Of a DNA stretch of 64,000 nucleotides, positions 32,424 to 46,172 are shown piece by piece. The translations under genes were made by a program, and so were the position numbers. Position 1 is the first letter of the stretch. Each line of letters starts with the position of its first letter. This stretch comes from Heliocybe sulcata (taxonomy: Eukaryota > Basidiomycota > Agaricomycetes > Gloeophyllales > Gloeophyllaceae), in the NCBI GenBank assembly GCA_004369045.1, contig ML213509.1, forward strand, positions 1,060,858 through 1,124,857. The letters run 5' to 3'. The notes beneath the pieces are model-generated. The model was not told where the DNA came from. It did not search any database and was given only the letters and a program-made list of their open reading frames with translations.

Positions 32424-35400
32424 TCACCGAGCTCTCTTGAACATCCACGACGTCCACCACGAACTGCCTGCCTTGGCATCGGCCTCCTTCTGCTCCCTCT
32501 CCAACCGCTCTTCGGCAGCCTCCTGCTCCTCCTTGATAACTTCATGCATAACGGCCTCCTGCGTTGAGATAGCGGACGTTCCAGGCAATCCTTCCTCTCT
32601 GTGAGGCGAAGGATGGGGATGAGGTATCATGGACAGAGCGGACTTCGCAAACTCGGCCTGGGCATGGAAATCTGGTCGGTGGTCGATGTCATGGTCGCCT
32701 GTGGAAATAGAGCGGGCGCGAGTGCGTGGATCTGCCGTGGTCAAGATAGATGACGATGTCCGCCTCTGCGGTATAGCTGGTCGAGAATTGGATCCTGATG
32801 AGAAGGATCGCATCCCTGCAAAGGTAGAAGGGCGACCCATGCCTATTGAGCCCTGCCGGCTTGTCATGGAGGGAGTACGCTGTCCGCTCCTCGTCCTGCG
32901 TCGACCGAAAACGGAAGAAGGCGGCTGCAGCGTCTGTGCCACTTCAACGTCATGCTCATTCTCTATTGCATCAACCCGAGCAGCTAGTCCTGCGCGCAGG
33001 CTGATGACCTCGTCTCCCGTGAGCTGTCTGGAGGGGGCAAGAGAAGTGTGGTCCAAATCGGTATTCGAGAAGCTGGCTATCGTCGATAGCCCTAAACCAG
33101 AAAGATTAGACGCCACAGAGCCCATTTGTTCAGACGGCCATTCTCCCAGTTGGTCCGCGCCAGGCTCACTCGTGAGTGCCTTGTGAACATCGACAGTGTC
33201 GTCGAGGTCCAAGATGCCCCACGGATTTCTTGGTAACCACAGTACATTCCGGATAGCCTGAGTGTAGTATGGGTTATCGTAGGCATGATCGGGGTTCGAC
33301 TCGTCATCCCATCTCGGATGCGGGGCATGGCGCGTCACCAGGGCATGACTGGGAGGGCTCGACACAACAGACTTATTCTCGTCCATGGGAAGCGGTGAGG
33401 AGGTTCTCACTAGAGCGGGCATCGACATTGCAGCTCGCTCCGCCGTAGTGGGGCTTGCGTCGCGTTTCTGAGATATGTCGAATGAGTGCAGCCGGTTAAA
33501 CGGGCGTCCACCGTTATGAGTCCCAAAAGGAATAGGCTGGTGGCGAGGGGCATGATGCGGCCTCCTAGGAACAGTCGCATAGGCAAAATGCAGCTTGGTA
33601 GGCAATTTCCAGGACCATATACGAGGTTCTTCAGAGGGCTCCCGACCTCGCGCCTCAGGGTCCGCTGTGTCCAGGGACGAGCTTGAAGGACTATCAGGTA
33701 AAGCACCGTTGTCCGAAGCTCCGCACAGAATATTTGCCTCGAGGATATCATCATACTCGAACCTCGCACGTACCAGCCGAGTTGCACTACGCAAAAAAGT
33801 CAGAAAGTTGGGACAGTACCAGAGTTCCCACTTACACGAGCTTCACGACAACGGTGAAAATGATGAGGAAAGCAGCTAATCCTACATTGACGTGTTTCTT
33901 GAGGACGGTCATGTACGCCAAGAAGACAGCCTGTGAGAACGGATGAGAAACAAGTGGCAAAGGGAAAGAATCCGGATTACCTGAGAGAATACCAAACCTG
34001 GTTCACAAAGACTAACGTTTAGCGCCAGGGGAGAGGAGGATCGTCAAGCTTTTACTTGCCATCTAAGGAGTACCTAATCATCCGTATGAGCATAAGTTGT
34101 CCGTTGCCTTCGTAATTTTTGGCATAAACATGGATCAACTAAACGTGCCCCGTTTGTAAGATGGTCATGGAGAGCAACTACGAAAACTTACTTGATTCCT
34201 GATCACCGCTAAAGGAGGAATCAGGACGTTTATCCCCCGGAATCAAGGTAGAGCAGGGACTCACCAACTTCCACACTAAAATACAAGAATCCGAAAGGTA
34301 GGACCAGCGGATTCAAAACAGCAAAGAGCACCAGGATGTTAACGACAAGAAGATGGTTAGGAAGCCAATCTACGTATCATTGTAGTCATTATTCCCGTTC
34401 AGAGTGACATAGACAAGGCCTTACAATAATAGTTGAAAGTTCGAGGCCTAATACCAACAGCACGCTTGCGAGGAATTATCTGACGACGTGTACTGGGGTA
34501 CATGAGGAGGGGAAGCTACCACCATGGTTAGACACGTGGGCGGAGATATGAAAGGGGGTCTCTTACGCCGACTACGAGTGTCGATATCAGCTGATAGCCC
34601 GCAATCATCCAAAGCAGAATCACTCACGTAACGCCAGCTCCAAGCCACCGTGCATAGCAGTTGTGAATATCACTGAAAGGAGTTTAGCGGCCTGCCATAT
34701 AACTCCCAAAAACCACTCACGCCAGCCAACGTAGAAGGGGCCGGCGGCTGGAAAACTGTCTGCGACAGTGTTAATCAAGCCGCCTGCTGTCTGTCGGAAG
34801 TTGATCAAGAACGACTGCAGGACGAAAGTTCCCATACAGAAGAAAACGAGGACATTGACGATAAGGAACTTGTAATATCGCGTCATGATTTTGTCGTGAA
34901 GGGCAGATAGCGTGATAATCGTGTGAGCTTTCTTGGCAATTAAGAGAAGGATCAGGGGAACGCAGATGGTCAGAAGGGATATAAGGACGGTCGGGACAAA
35001 TGACTGGAGCACTTCTTGCTCCCAAGGGTGATGGCTTAGATACCGATTCTGTACGCCACTTAAGTAAGGATCCAATCAGTATAGTAAAGTATGCTCACCA
35101 ACCAAGGCCAGTAGGTCTGGACATTCTGAATGGATACCAGGGTGACGAAGAAGGACACAGGGAGGAGCCAGAAGACGGTAAACATCCTACGGAATTCAGT
35201 TCGTTACTACGTCACATGAATAAATAGACTTGGACTTACCAAACACCAACATCTACTACCCAGTCCTTGACGAACTGTCACAGTGATGAGATCAACGCTG
35301 AGAATGATAACAATATACACAGTACCTCGGCCCGGAAAGTAGACTTCATAAGCCGAATCCAGTCTATATCTTCATAGCTGGGCGCCATAGTTACCATACA

Positions 35401-37415
35401 TGCGAGCGGATTTTCGGGGTGCACCGCTAAATACTTGCATGCCTTTCTGGCGTCATCCGGATTGGTAAAGGTCACAAATGCCGTCGAGCAAGGATCGTAG
35501 TCCGCGAGTGCCCGCGCCCTATTCTCCGTAATGAGGGCGGTCAAAAGCCCGAGCTTCGCGGTATAATAGTCGATGGACGGTACAGTCTTCCCGCGAAACA
35601 GAGCCGAGAGATGAATAAGGGGCTGGTACGCATCGAGGGTGCTGCGAGGCAAACTCAGAAGCGCATCCCATATTGTCTTCTCGTCCTTGTGTCCACGATC
35701 GTGCATCTCAACAGCTGGATCCTTTCCAGTCGGGCTCTTATGCATCTTGCGAGGCCTCTCTGGAGCCCGCCTTTGCAGACCAAATTCTTCTACAAAGGGT
35801 CCCAATGTCCGGATGAGCAGATCCATACGATCCTCCCCCTCTATAGAGGCGTCTCGTGCATGCTCGCCTCGCTCGGTGTCTTCAAACGACGTGCGCTTTG
35901 GGCTGAATTTATCCATGAAGATTTGCACAGGCGTTAGAGCCCCTTCCTTGCGGTCCATTGCATCCCTGACTTCGGCCAACGCTTTGTTCGCCAGCTTTAT
36001 CTGAGCCGTCTCCAACCGTCGCAGAACGTCTTCTCGACGCTCGAGTAATGAGGCGAGTTCTGTCAACTTCCTGGCGATTACCACTCGGTCTATAGGTGGA
36101 GGATCGCAGGCTGCAGGAATAGCCGTGTCGCCGCCAGCTTGAGGGCTTGTCATGAATTCTTGTGTTTCGGTCCTCGAAAAAGCCATGTAGAGCGGTAGCT
36201 TAGCAGGAATAGCCTTGGCTCGGTTGAACAAAAAGGCCAGACTTTTGTTGAAAAATCCAGGTGGGGTAGACGAGGTCAAGCCCATAGACGGCATAGCCAA
36301 AGGTCGTGAGAGATAGTATTGGAAATACTCCTTCATCTCCTTCTCTGACCGTAATTGCGGCGGGACATTCGTGACCATGACAGTGCGGAGTCGAAGACCA
36401 CGACTCCAGTTCTCATGATCCAGTGAGGGCAAAGCTTGGAACGGAAACTGAGGGTGGGGGTGAGGGCAATATTGTGAGTCCTTCTCCGCCTCGGCTTCAG
36501 AAGCTACGCGGTCGGCGACTGCTTGGATCTTCTGAGCTCGAAGCTTGTAAGCCCCACGGGTAATCCAGAATAGAGTGCCCATCCAGCTCAGAGTAACCCA
36601 GAAAAGCAGGCAGACGTGAATCCAAAGCAGCCCTTTCCCTTTGGCAGAGCCGACCAGAGATGTGATGGATGCACGTGTCATGGACTTTGGCGAAACGTAG
36701 GAGGGTGCGAATTCGACATGAATGGGAAAGAGGATTGGGAAGGTCGTGAACGTATGGAGTACGAGAAACCACCCTGTCAATCACTGGTGTCGATAAGATT
36801 GAATACAGGGCGCTACATGATGGACGTACAGCAGCCTTTCAGCCAACGGCAATACACGCTTGCATCGACGCCTCTTAGTTCATTCAACTTCTTGTCGGGG
36901 AATGTAACGACTTCTTTCACCCAAGACAGAGGCCAGCCACGAGGGGTGGGAGGTGAGGGATGCCTTGCAGTATATCAGAATACAAAAGAGGTTTAAGGGC
37001 GGGCAGACTGACCTTGCCCATGAGCGACCTTGGTATAAACTGCGATACCATGTCAGCTACTGCTCATCACAATAACCAACACGCCAGTGTGCTCCTCCAG
37101 ACCACTCTCAAGTTGGCTCCGTCCCCGCACCGAATGCGCATAGTCCCTCATGATAGCCACTGAATTCGAGAGCACTCACTATCCGAACTCCCAAGACTCA
37201 ACACTCCCTAGCCCCTCCTCGCCCCGGTGATTACCTCTCCGCTTCCTCTTCATGAACTCATGGGCCGACACACATAGCACCGCAAGACCGACCGCAACCA
37301 CCGATTGATTGACCAGGCCACTGGGAGATATGAGCTCAGTCTACTGGTGACCTGACAAGTCGGACGGTAAAGTATACCTGTAGTTCTTCGAAAACGGTCT
37401 GGATTCGATAGACAT
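32424..37415 (-). CDS. CSC1/OSCA-type (DUF221) stress-gated cation channel
   Basis: The start MSIESRPFSKNYS and first helix GLVNQSVVAVGLAVLCVSAHEF lead to the 7TM RSN1 architecture. Exon 2 onward gives LYQGRSWARHPSPP, GWPLSWVKEVVTFPDKKLNELRGVDASVYCRWLK, then the cytosolic RNA-recognition-like loop (LRTVMVTNVPPQLRSEKEMKEYFQYYLSR) and the LTALITENRARAL to AFVTFTNPDDARKACKYL block, all typical of CSC1. TM helices include VLISLLTICVPLILLLIAKK and YYKFLIVNVLVFFCMGTFV. The C-terminal 456-residue exon (32424-33794) is an unusually long, Ser/Pro-rich cytosolic tail with the PYYTQAIRNVLWLPRNPWGI element. Many short introns lie in the pore region. Calcium-permeable, osmotically gated in relatives. Confidence 0.85.
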
Positions 37416-38088
37416 CGTCCAGCGTCAGACCCAGAAATCAAGCGACAACAGGTAGCAGGGCAAGGAGAGTCGCCTGTCTTGCGTGTGGAGTTGCACACAG
37501 GCACACAGGCTCAAGTTCGTAAAGAAGGTGCCATGCGAAGAACCACAACCGACGGGTCCCGGAATCCTGAGTCCGCTGGAGAATGCAGTACGCCCATTCG
37601 TCATGCATATGCATCAACGGCCCCAATGCCATTTACTTGGAATGCATCACTTCATACTGGTTGATCCTATGACACAGACTAACATCCAGCAGACACCCAT
37701 TCCCCTCATGTTGCAATTATCTGATAAGCGCAGCCACTATACTAAACTGAGGGTGTTGTTAGATTCTCGGGGACTCGGGGATATCCACAATCGCAATGTT
37801 TCCAGAGGTCTTTGTCGACGAACAATCCATATCCACTGCACTGGACACCTGCTGAACACAAATGGGCGAGTCACTTTCAAGGCAAGCAGCGATGATAACC
37901 TCTGCAAAATCGTTCCACGGCGAAGGAGCCAAAGATCCACTGAAGCCCGCGACATGCACGAGTCTTTGCGGTACTGTGGTCTTTGCGTGGTCATCAAGTG
38001 ATCGGCCATCCAGCAGCATTGCTATACAGACGTCTGGTCATGACGGAGATGTATTGCGGATGACGATGCAGCGCAGTCCATTACGTCT
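37416..38088. other. intergenic with one doubtful ORF
   Basis: The minus-strand frame at 37759-38019 is 86 residues (MLLDGRSLDDHAKTT...), lies 70 nt past the NDUFS4 stop on the same strand and has no recognised domain. I do not call it a gene. Confidence 0.3.
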
Positions 38089-38845
38089 CTACTTCGTGCG
38101 GGCAATGCGAAGCTTGGAGGGCTTGTAGACGTAGTTCTCAGCATAGTTCTTCGGTGGGATCTTCTTGACCGGCGGTGGTTGACTGTGAAGCGGAAGCTTG
38201 CTGAGTATCATTGAGATAAACATGAGAGCGAGAACACTTACACGTAGTAGTCCCACCCTAGAACGAAGACAAATGATGTCAGATATGTATCCGAGGCGAT
38301 AATCAATAAAGCTGACCTTGCTTCTCAGCAAAGTGGATAGCATCCTCCTTGGACCTGAAGGACATCCGCGTTCCTTGCATGTAATCCGCCCTGGCCGAGG
38401 AACACATAGGTCACCAGCGCAAGACAGCGGGATCTCATACTCACGAACTACCCCATCCCATAAGAGGGTTCTCCCAGCGGCCTCCGCCAGGCAAGATATC
38501 CCAGTCAAGACGCCACCGGTTCGTCTTCGCAGATCCGCTCTGTGTCGTGCTACGCGCAGGTTGGAAGATTCGGACGACGCGGTGACGCAATTGTTCTGGT
38601 CAAGGATTGCAATGAACTCTCTGCAAACTGGGGACAATATTATACTCACCCGGTGCACCGCTGACAATGTCTGCACTAACTACCTCCTTGGTCGGAATGG
38701 GTGCAATGCCCTTGGATTTATCTTGTTCGGTTTGGGTCGTCGGAGCCATAGTCCCAGTAGCAAGAAAGCGTGCGCTGGTCGCAGCAGTTAAATTCGAAGG
38801 TCTGGTCAGCGTGCGCTGACATGACCTGAACAGAGACATGGACAT
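38089..38845 (-). CDS. NADH:ubiquinone oxidoreductase 18-21 kDa subunit (NDUFS4)
   Basis: Accessory subunit of mitochondrial complex I. The start MSMSLFRSCQRTLTRPSNLTAATSARF is a presequence. Conserved core elements are HRVVRIFQPARSTTQSGSAK, WRLDWDILPGGGRWENPLMGWGSS, MSFRSKEDAIHFAEKQG and WDYYV, and the tail KNYAENYVYKPSKLRIARTK. In human NDUFS4 the same order WENPLMGWAST, KEDAVAFAEK is found. The exons are short and about four introns are inferred. The Met at 38845 was chosen over upstream in-frame residues because it starts the presequence. Divergent from the Rictor gene with a 293-nt shared promoter. Confidence 0.9.
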
Positions 38846-39138
38846 GGTTGTGGTGTAGTATCGGTGGTATCGCTGCCTACGCCGCATAGGTGATAGAAGT
38901 CCACCCACGGCACTCGAATAGGAAATTACTAGAGACCTCGAGCACTTCAGCGCGATCGCGGCAAGTACTCCGCATATGAGAGCGAGTCGATTATCTGGGG
39001 ACAGGGCGAATACTGCCAGCATCCACCTGGGGTCGTGTTCGAGCCTGTTTCAATCCCTTTCGAAGATCCTGGCCATCGTCAAGCCAAGTCACGCAAGTCA
39101 TACGACCCTTCTGACGTGTTCTGTCTGTCCCTCAAGTC
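38846..39138. promoter_or_regulatory. bidirectional promoter NDUFS4/Rictor
   Basis: 293 nt between two divergent ATGs; no TATA box noticed. Confidence 0.5.
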
Positions 39139-42100
39139 ATGCCTGCGATCGCACAATCTACTTCAGCTGTGGACCACCTGGGTGCTAATGGCAATACGCA
39201 ACGGCATGAACTAGGGTATACTGGAGGTCGAAGTGCGGTGTCTATGAGTACAACACCTGTGAATGGAATGTCACCGAGCGATTCGATGTCGAATGAGTCT
39301 CGGGCAGACTCAGAAGATCGAGTTAAGGCGGAGCAGGTGTGTAGATGTACCCTTGCAGTTGTTGCATTGATGACGATGTTAATGAAAGGGCTCATGACCA
39401 TTGGTTTGCAGCTTGATGCACTTGCCAGTCGCCTCGACGTCCAGAAGAGGATCAAAGAAGGCGCGGAGAGTATGCTTCAGTTCGCCTTGACCGTATGTGA
39501 CATGAATTCCTGCTTGAAGGCTGCCGTGATAACCGGGATGAAGGATCCCAATTTTAAGGACGAGCTTCGAGTCAAAGTGGAGGCTGAACTAGACAGGGCC
39601 AGGAAGGAGATTGAAACGATCACAAGTCAGATGCATTCATGTGAGACACACTTGTGCTCGGGTCTGAATTGTTTGGACTGACGCTCCTTAGTATCAACGA
39701 AGACTACGAGAAAAAATAGCGTAGAAGAGAGAGGTTTGCGTCCTTTTTCGACCATGACGCCCACTTCTTTCCCTGACGTACCCCTTAGATGACTTTCGTA
39801 CTGCTCTCAACAATGCCATCGGATGCATCAAGACTCTTTCCTCTCTGGGCAGGTCCCCGGCTTCTCAAGTATCGGCTTCCCCGTCAACGTCAACTATAAA
39901 AGCGGCACCTTCAAATGAGGACGATGTTGATGCAGCGCGTATCGAAACCATGAACCGCCTGGTCGGTATTCTGCAAAGAAATCTCCGCGTTCGATATGCT
40001 GTCCCCATATCCGAGGTGGTCCAAGCGTAAGGTCAATGCACATGGTGGAGCTACAGCCGTAACATAATTTCTACAGCGCGTTGTTGGGTTTGTCCGACAA
40101 ATGTTCCAAACAATGCCGAGCTTGCGCCTACCGCCTGATCCGTCATGCGCTAGTCGACCCGGAGTCGATCATGCGCTTGCAAGAGCAGCCGCTGGACTGG
40201 TATATGATCAAGTTCGTGTATCGGACGTCGTATCTCTGTGGGAGTTCTGACTGTTCTCTCAGATCCCTGGCCAGAGACAGCAAACATGCCGTTGAGAAAG
40301 AACAGGTTGTCAAGCTCATACGTGCTATTGTCGAAATTGGATCCACAAGACGCGGCCCCTCTGGGAGCTCGGGCTCTGGTTCTGTGCCTCTTTCGGATGG
40401 CGTTCTAAGGGCATTTGTTGCAACTGCGGAGCAACCGGACGACCTCCTAAAACTCATATGCATAGAGACATTGGCGGAGATCTGTAAGAGAATTGTGGCG
40501 GAATATGAGCACACACTCACATCGACCGTATTTGCAGTGCTGATTGACATAGACCTGATGTCGAGAACGGGAGGTATAAGATTACTCCTTCATGTCTTGG
40601 CGGAAGGGCCTCTCGAAATCGCTCCGATACTCGCTTCGACGTTCCTGCATGTGGTAGATAGTCCCAGCACCCGGGTGTACCTCCACCCGGGCACCGATTT
40701 CGAAGTAAGGCTACCGATCCTACATTGCGCCTGCATTCGACTCAGAGAACATATCAGATTGCCTTGTCAGGGGTAACTGATGCGTACGGTAAGGGACCAG
40801 AACACGACGAGAGAATGCGTGCCTGCGCAAGAATCATCACGCTTCTTTTGCGGACCTGGAGTGGTGAGTCTAACTTCTCCGACCTTTGGACATATCTAAT
40901 GCCTTGTTAAAGGTTTGATGTACTTCTGTATGGGTGATTTGCTCGCCATCCGGACGATCATCGATACATTACGAATACCATCACTTGACTCAAGGGTAAT
41001 GCGCATCGACTGTTCCCCTGCCATAAGTGCTTACGGGCGAACTTCTAGGAAATCATAATTGACATGTTCTTTGATCTTCTTGACATCAAACCCCCAGACT
41101 GGCACCAGACATTCATAGATGGCCGACGGCTAACTAGTGAGCATTGCAGTTTATTCGAAGAACCTAACGGAATGATAGTCCTTGTCAGTGTATCGCCGTC
41201 CTATGCCGACGACAGATTTGCCCCCCTCCCCGTCATCTAAGAAGTCGCAAGAGCCGGAAAGCTTGAAACTGACAGACCAATACATCGCACTGCTGATACT
41301 TGTTTTCACCAAGGCTGGTTTGTTGGATGTGGGTGCTCACAATCAGCTCTCGTTTATTCTGCTTACTGTCTAGTTCACCAGGCGTTAACAAGCATGTTCG
41401 AAGAGTCGACCACGGGCTCGAACTTATCTCGCAAGGCTACCCTGCTCATGGCTGAGGTTCTGCAGCTTGCCAACAAATTATTACCCTTGTCGCAAGCTGC
41501 AAAAATCCAGGTTGGGCATCAGATCTATTTCTTGCACATTGCGGTCTTTTGATCTGATTGGTGTAGAGTCTGCCGAGGGTATTCGATCTTGCTTCAGATT
41601 ACGGACGAGGCGAGCACCGGATAATAGGCTCTTTGGCCTTATCGGCCTTGGACAGTTTTAATCGCAACGTGGCTCGACTACATCCCACTGCGAATATGAA
41701 AAATAATCGACCACGGTACTTAAGCCGACATCTCATGTCGTCTAAGTGCTGATATCGGTACATAGGGCTAACTCTGGCGAAGATGCGGTCCGGAGAGGTC
41801 AACGTCAAGTTGAACAAGTAAAAATCAAGATGGGTATGCAGATGGATGACAGGACATTCCAGGCTGCATTACTCGAAACTCAAGTGGGCCGCATATCCTT
41901 CCCGATTGAACCATCACTTATGATCTGTAGGTCATGTTGACCAAAGATCACACAAAGTGGAATTTCGAGACGTTACAGGACCTGATCGAGGGTCCTCTCC
42001 TCAACCCTAAGCGGATGGAAGAGGCGATCAAAGTGTCGAGGTTTATACGGCGGCTCATGTCTTTCTTCCATCCATTCAGTCACCGCTTCTCGGACATGCC

Positions 42101-44507
42101 GCGTGTCAAAGTAATCGTTGCTTATGCCGTACCCTGTGACTAGTCTGATCCGTGTCTTCCAGGCAAATCAACGCTGGGTGAAGCTCGGCAGCACTTTACT
42201 CACAACCCTGCTGGCCAGCACAGATGGGAAACGCTATCTTGAATCCGAAGATGATTTCCTCAAGCAGATAGTCAAGTCATTCGCTCAATTGGATCCTGTA
42301 AGGGTGACCTTGAGTTCTCCTAGCTCTTTTCACTGAGTTTTCACGGAAGTATAATGGCACCATGGAGTCGGACCCCATATTCTCCAAAGCGAGGATCCAG
42401 GATACACTTACTTATGGATATCTTGAGATGCTGGGTACGCTGAGCGCAAACGAGAAAGGAGTCGAGTACGTCTAAGCGTTCCTCCAGCACGACCCTAGAA
42501 GTTACTCATGATTCGTGCAGATTGATGGAGAAATTCAAGATATTTACGGCCTTCTATCATCTCAGCGACACGCGAAGTCGGGACGACTTAATTAAAGGAA
42601 TAATACAGCACCTTGATTATAGTATGTGAGTAGCACGATTATATGGTGCTCCGACGACCCTCTGACAGCACTCCTCGAAGTGATGGTCATTCAAGAATAG
42701 TTCTCTCCAAGGCTCTTACTTCCTGTTATGTCGTAAGTGCGCGATTTCACGTTTGCCGATTATCCGCCAAATTGTTTTTCAGCATATAAGAACTTTCGCT
42801 ACTGCACATCTAGGCAGCCTAGTCCGGGAAAGTGCTACCGCAAATGCCTGGACTCTGCGGCTACTTCTAACTCAGTTGTACGATCCTGCGATGGAGGTAT
42901 GCGAGTTGGCCGTGCAATTCCTCCAGGAAGCGTGCGAGTCGATGGAGATCCTACGCCTTGTGGTTGAGATGCAGCCTACTCTGGACCACCTGGGAGACAT
43001 AGGACATCCACTTCTTATGAAGTGCGTGTTCGTACCCTACACCCCATGCCCTTCGTATTGATGACCGCTGCAGATTCATGTCAACTCCGGTTGGATTCCG
43101 ATACCTCTATGACGCTGGCTATATTGATCGGGAGATTGACATGTGGTTCCACGCGAGTATCTCCCTTACTGATTCGTTCTCTGCTGACCGTCATATAGGA
43201 GCGAAACGTGTGGTATGTTGTCCAAATCGAGGTGTATCTCGCCAAGGCCCTCAATGTCTCGGCCGTGGATAATAGTGCGGACGCGGCGTAGGTGTCCACG
43301 TCGACTCAAAGTGTATCTCTCTCTTATATATGTACAGACGTTCCGCCTCGGACGTACGCGTCCCCAGACACTTCTATGGTGAAATGACGAAGACGGAGCT
43401 TGGCTGTCAAGTGTTGCAGGAGAAGGGGCACTTTGCGGAGTTCGCTCACTTCATTCGGCAACATGGACTCGAGAGCGAGGACATCGATCTTATCATCAAA
43501 CTGAAAAGCATTCTATGGGCTGTCGTGCGTTTGCTCTGTCTGATTTCTTAGGAGCAGATTATGGACTGGTACTCTTTCACAGGGAAATATGGGCGCGACG
43601 GAAGGTGGCCTACCTTTCCTGGAGGAGGAGGAGATCATACCGACAATCCTTGAAATCGCAGAGAAGTCTCCCGTCTTTTCCGTGCGAGGGTACGTGAAAT
43701 TCAACTACGAGCCATGGTCAAGCAGCTCAACTCGGTTGAACAATAGGACCTGCTTCTTCGTTCTTGGTCTACTCTCAGTCACGCCCCAGGGGGCTGAGAT
43801 CTTAGATGACTATCAGTGGGAATCAACGCTATCACCAGCCGGCTACCCTACGGGTCTCTCGGTGCCCACGGACCTCGAGAAATTCATCTTCGTGAGTCTT
43901 GAATGTGGCACGTAATCTTATCGTACTACAGGCGTGATGCAGGTTCCCACTTGGGATACACCCACTTCTTCCACTGCAAGCCAGCTTATCCCGCCAACAT
44001 CACAGAATGAGATGGAAGTTCTGACTGCTCTACACAACCTCGCAAATACTGTGATCGCTAACCAAGCATCGCGTACCTTGGCAAGGTATGAACTGCTTCT
44101 GAAGGATTGTCGCTGGGCTGACTGTCCCAAGGTTGAAGACGCGGTCGGAATACAAGGACATATTCTCGTCACCATCGATGTTCTACCGCGCCCTCCACAC
44201 GATATCCACGCACAGGTACCGCCTTCCCGTGCGACGATATGTCTTGGATCTTTTCGAGATCGATCTGGATTATGAAGTTGCAAAACAACTGTCGCACTAC
44301 GCCGAGACTCTTCAGGCACCGGATGATACGAGTACGGCGGCCCCTAGTAGAGTTGTCAGTGTTCTGGGCATTCCCGGACGAGCGAGGCATGGGTCGGAGA
44401 GTGGCGAGGAAGATGATCTAGAAGAGCCCCAAGAACCCACTATTGCAGCGGAGCCCGTTATGAATCTACGGCCTATGAGTAGGATAATCGGGTTCCAGGA
44501 GAAGTGA
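39139..44507 (+). CDS. Rictor/Ste20/Tsc11-type TORC2 subunit
   Basis: Scaffold subunit of TOR complex 2, controlling AGC kinases and actin. The N-terminus has an HR1-like coiled-coil element (LDALASRLDVQKRIKEGAESMLQFALT then RARKEIETITSQ), as in S. pombe Ste20. The armadillo-like RICTOR_N and middle regions follow: DPESIMRLQEQPLDWYMIKFV, EQVVKLIRAIVEIG, DDLLKLICIETLAEIC, then MLTKDHTKWNFETLQDLIEGPLLNP and VKLGSTLLTTLLASTDGKRYL, near-diagnostic of Rictor. Later blocks are ELGCQVLQEKGHFAEFAHFIR and LKSILWAVGNMGATEGGLPFLEEE, and a C-terminal acidic tail. Introns are numerous. The gene has no long disordered C-terminus as in animals. Confidence 0.9.
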
Positions 44508-44965
44508 AGGTATTTATTGCGGATCCCGTTCTCCCGTACTTTATCAGCCTCTGCTGTTATTGCATTTGTATCATTATGCATATATATCCACTTGTATGTC
44601 CTCCTCGCACCACCGCTTGCTATCTGTAGCGTGTTTATCAAACCATCGTATCATCGTATAACAAGCATCGTCGTCCATTGTGAACGTTTGAACCCCACGG
44701 TAATGGTGGCTGTCGAGTCAAAGCCTGGGTCCCGGAGAGTAGAAGTCAGTATTAGCATGGGACTGTACAGCAACTAACTAGCCAAACAAAGGTAGCTAAT
44801 CGCATAGAAGTAAATTATGCGAGACTCGAGCTACAAGCGTCTCTATTATGAACTGTCCAGTCAATGTCCAACGTTCATCTGTCCGTCGTCGAAGGTCCAC
44901 AATGGCTCATTAGAACAACAAAGATAGTCCCAGATGTCTCAGTCGTCTGAGTGTCAATGTCCCAT
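44508..44965. other. convergent intergenic
   Basis: No gene is supported between the Rictor and secreted-protein 3' ends. Confidence 0.4.
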
Positions 44966-45573
44966 TCAAGAGGAAGTGGTGGCGTTATAGATAACAGGCG
45001 TAATGGCCAATGACATTTTTGTACCCAGCGCACCCTACGTAGACATGTCAGTGACATTCTTGCATGTTCATGAGCTAAACCTACGTTTCCGGAGTCCCAC
45101 TCCTCCAGTACCGCAAGGTAGAAGGTGGCGTTCGCAGCCCAGGAGCCGGACCCGAATCCACCGGGCGATTTGTCAAAGTTGGGCATGATGAGCTGGGACG
45201 GCGGAGGGTTTGTGGCGTATGGCACGGCTTTAAGGCTTCGTCAGAACGATGAATCTGACGCATGCGTCCTACGAGGCTTACCTGGGTAGTTCGCCTCTTG
45301 GAATCTGCCGAAGTAGTGGCCTTGCATGAATTCAGTCGAGGGCACCATGGCCTGGGCGGGGGAAGTGACGAGGAAAACGGTGAAGTTGTAACTTGATGAG
45401 CCATAATCCGCCATCGTGTTGTACTTGAAATCGAACGCCTGCCCTGGGCTTATCGTATCACCCGGTGCTGGGCTGACAATAGTACCCTGGGTGCCATCGC
45501 GAGGGGCGGGTGTCGCGGAGACGAAAGCCAAAAGAGCAAGTAAATAAGTCATAAGCATTATGAGCGTAGCCAT
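44966..45573 (-). CDS. secreted small glycoprotein, unknown family
   Basis: Three exons, 45282-45573, 45085-45227 and 44966-45034, sum to 504 nt, 167 residues. The start MATLIMLMTYLLALLAFVSATPAP is a signal peptide. The mature part begins GTIVSPAPGDTISPGQAFDFKYN and has NFTVFLVTS, GSWAANATFYLAVLEEW and YNATTSS with several N-glycosylation sequons. This pattern is shared by a group of small secreted basidiomycete proteins of unknown function; a distant Kre9/Knh1-like Ig fold is possible. Exon 3 restores the C-terminus LGTKMSLAITPVIYN. Secreted, perhaps cell-wall associated. A TATA box lies upstream. Confidence 0.75.
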
Positions 45574-46172
45574 TTTTTAATCTTCAAGGCTTCTGTAGCG
45601 GTGGTTTGTGAGGAAGCTTGGGGCGGGGAACTTTGGAGACTGAGAACCAGGAAGCCCGAGCTTTTTATACTGCGAGGAGCACGCGCAGAAGTCGCATGTT
45701 GCTGTTCTTCCCAGCCTGATTGGCCGGCGAGAATGCGCTGAAATTGTGCTCAGTCTTTCAGAATGGCCGGGCATCCAATACATGTCTTAGGTCAATGGAG
45801 AACCAGCATCTAGACATCGGCCTGGTCCTAGATCGTGAGGGTCGGGGAGCGACTGCCCAGAGCCGCCGGGTCAGCGGACCGACGAAGGAACCGAGGTGAT
45901 TTGAGGAACATCCTGGAAACATGAATGAACATGTGCCACCACCATACAGTCGAAGGCTTCTTCAGCCAATGCCGCTGGGAGCCAAACCATGTTGAAGCGG
46001 TGTGGAATCTCCGGCAAACGAGGTTACGCTGTAGAGTTCAGGATCGAAGACAAGCCGGATCTGACTCAAGAGTTCTCAAGCCATCAGCGATGAACGGAAT
46101 GCAGACCATTCTCAAGCGTCCAGAGGCAGAAACAATACGTGCGATAACCGGAAATAGGGAGAAGAAGGCAAT
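45574..46172. other. intergenic with TATA box
   Basis: No gene is supported in these 599 nt, which hold the promoter of the secreted-protein gene. Confidence 0.4.
45663..45669 (-). promoter_or_regulatory. TATA box of the secreted-protein gene
   Basis: On the minus strand the element reads TATAAAA, about 90 bases before the ATG at 45573. Confidence 0.55.

Noticed and set aside
37759-38019. 86-residue minus ORF after NDUFS4
   Set aside because: No domain, promoter or splice support, and no partner on either side.
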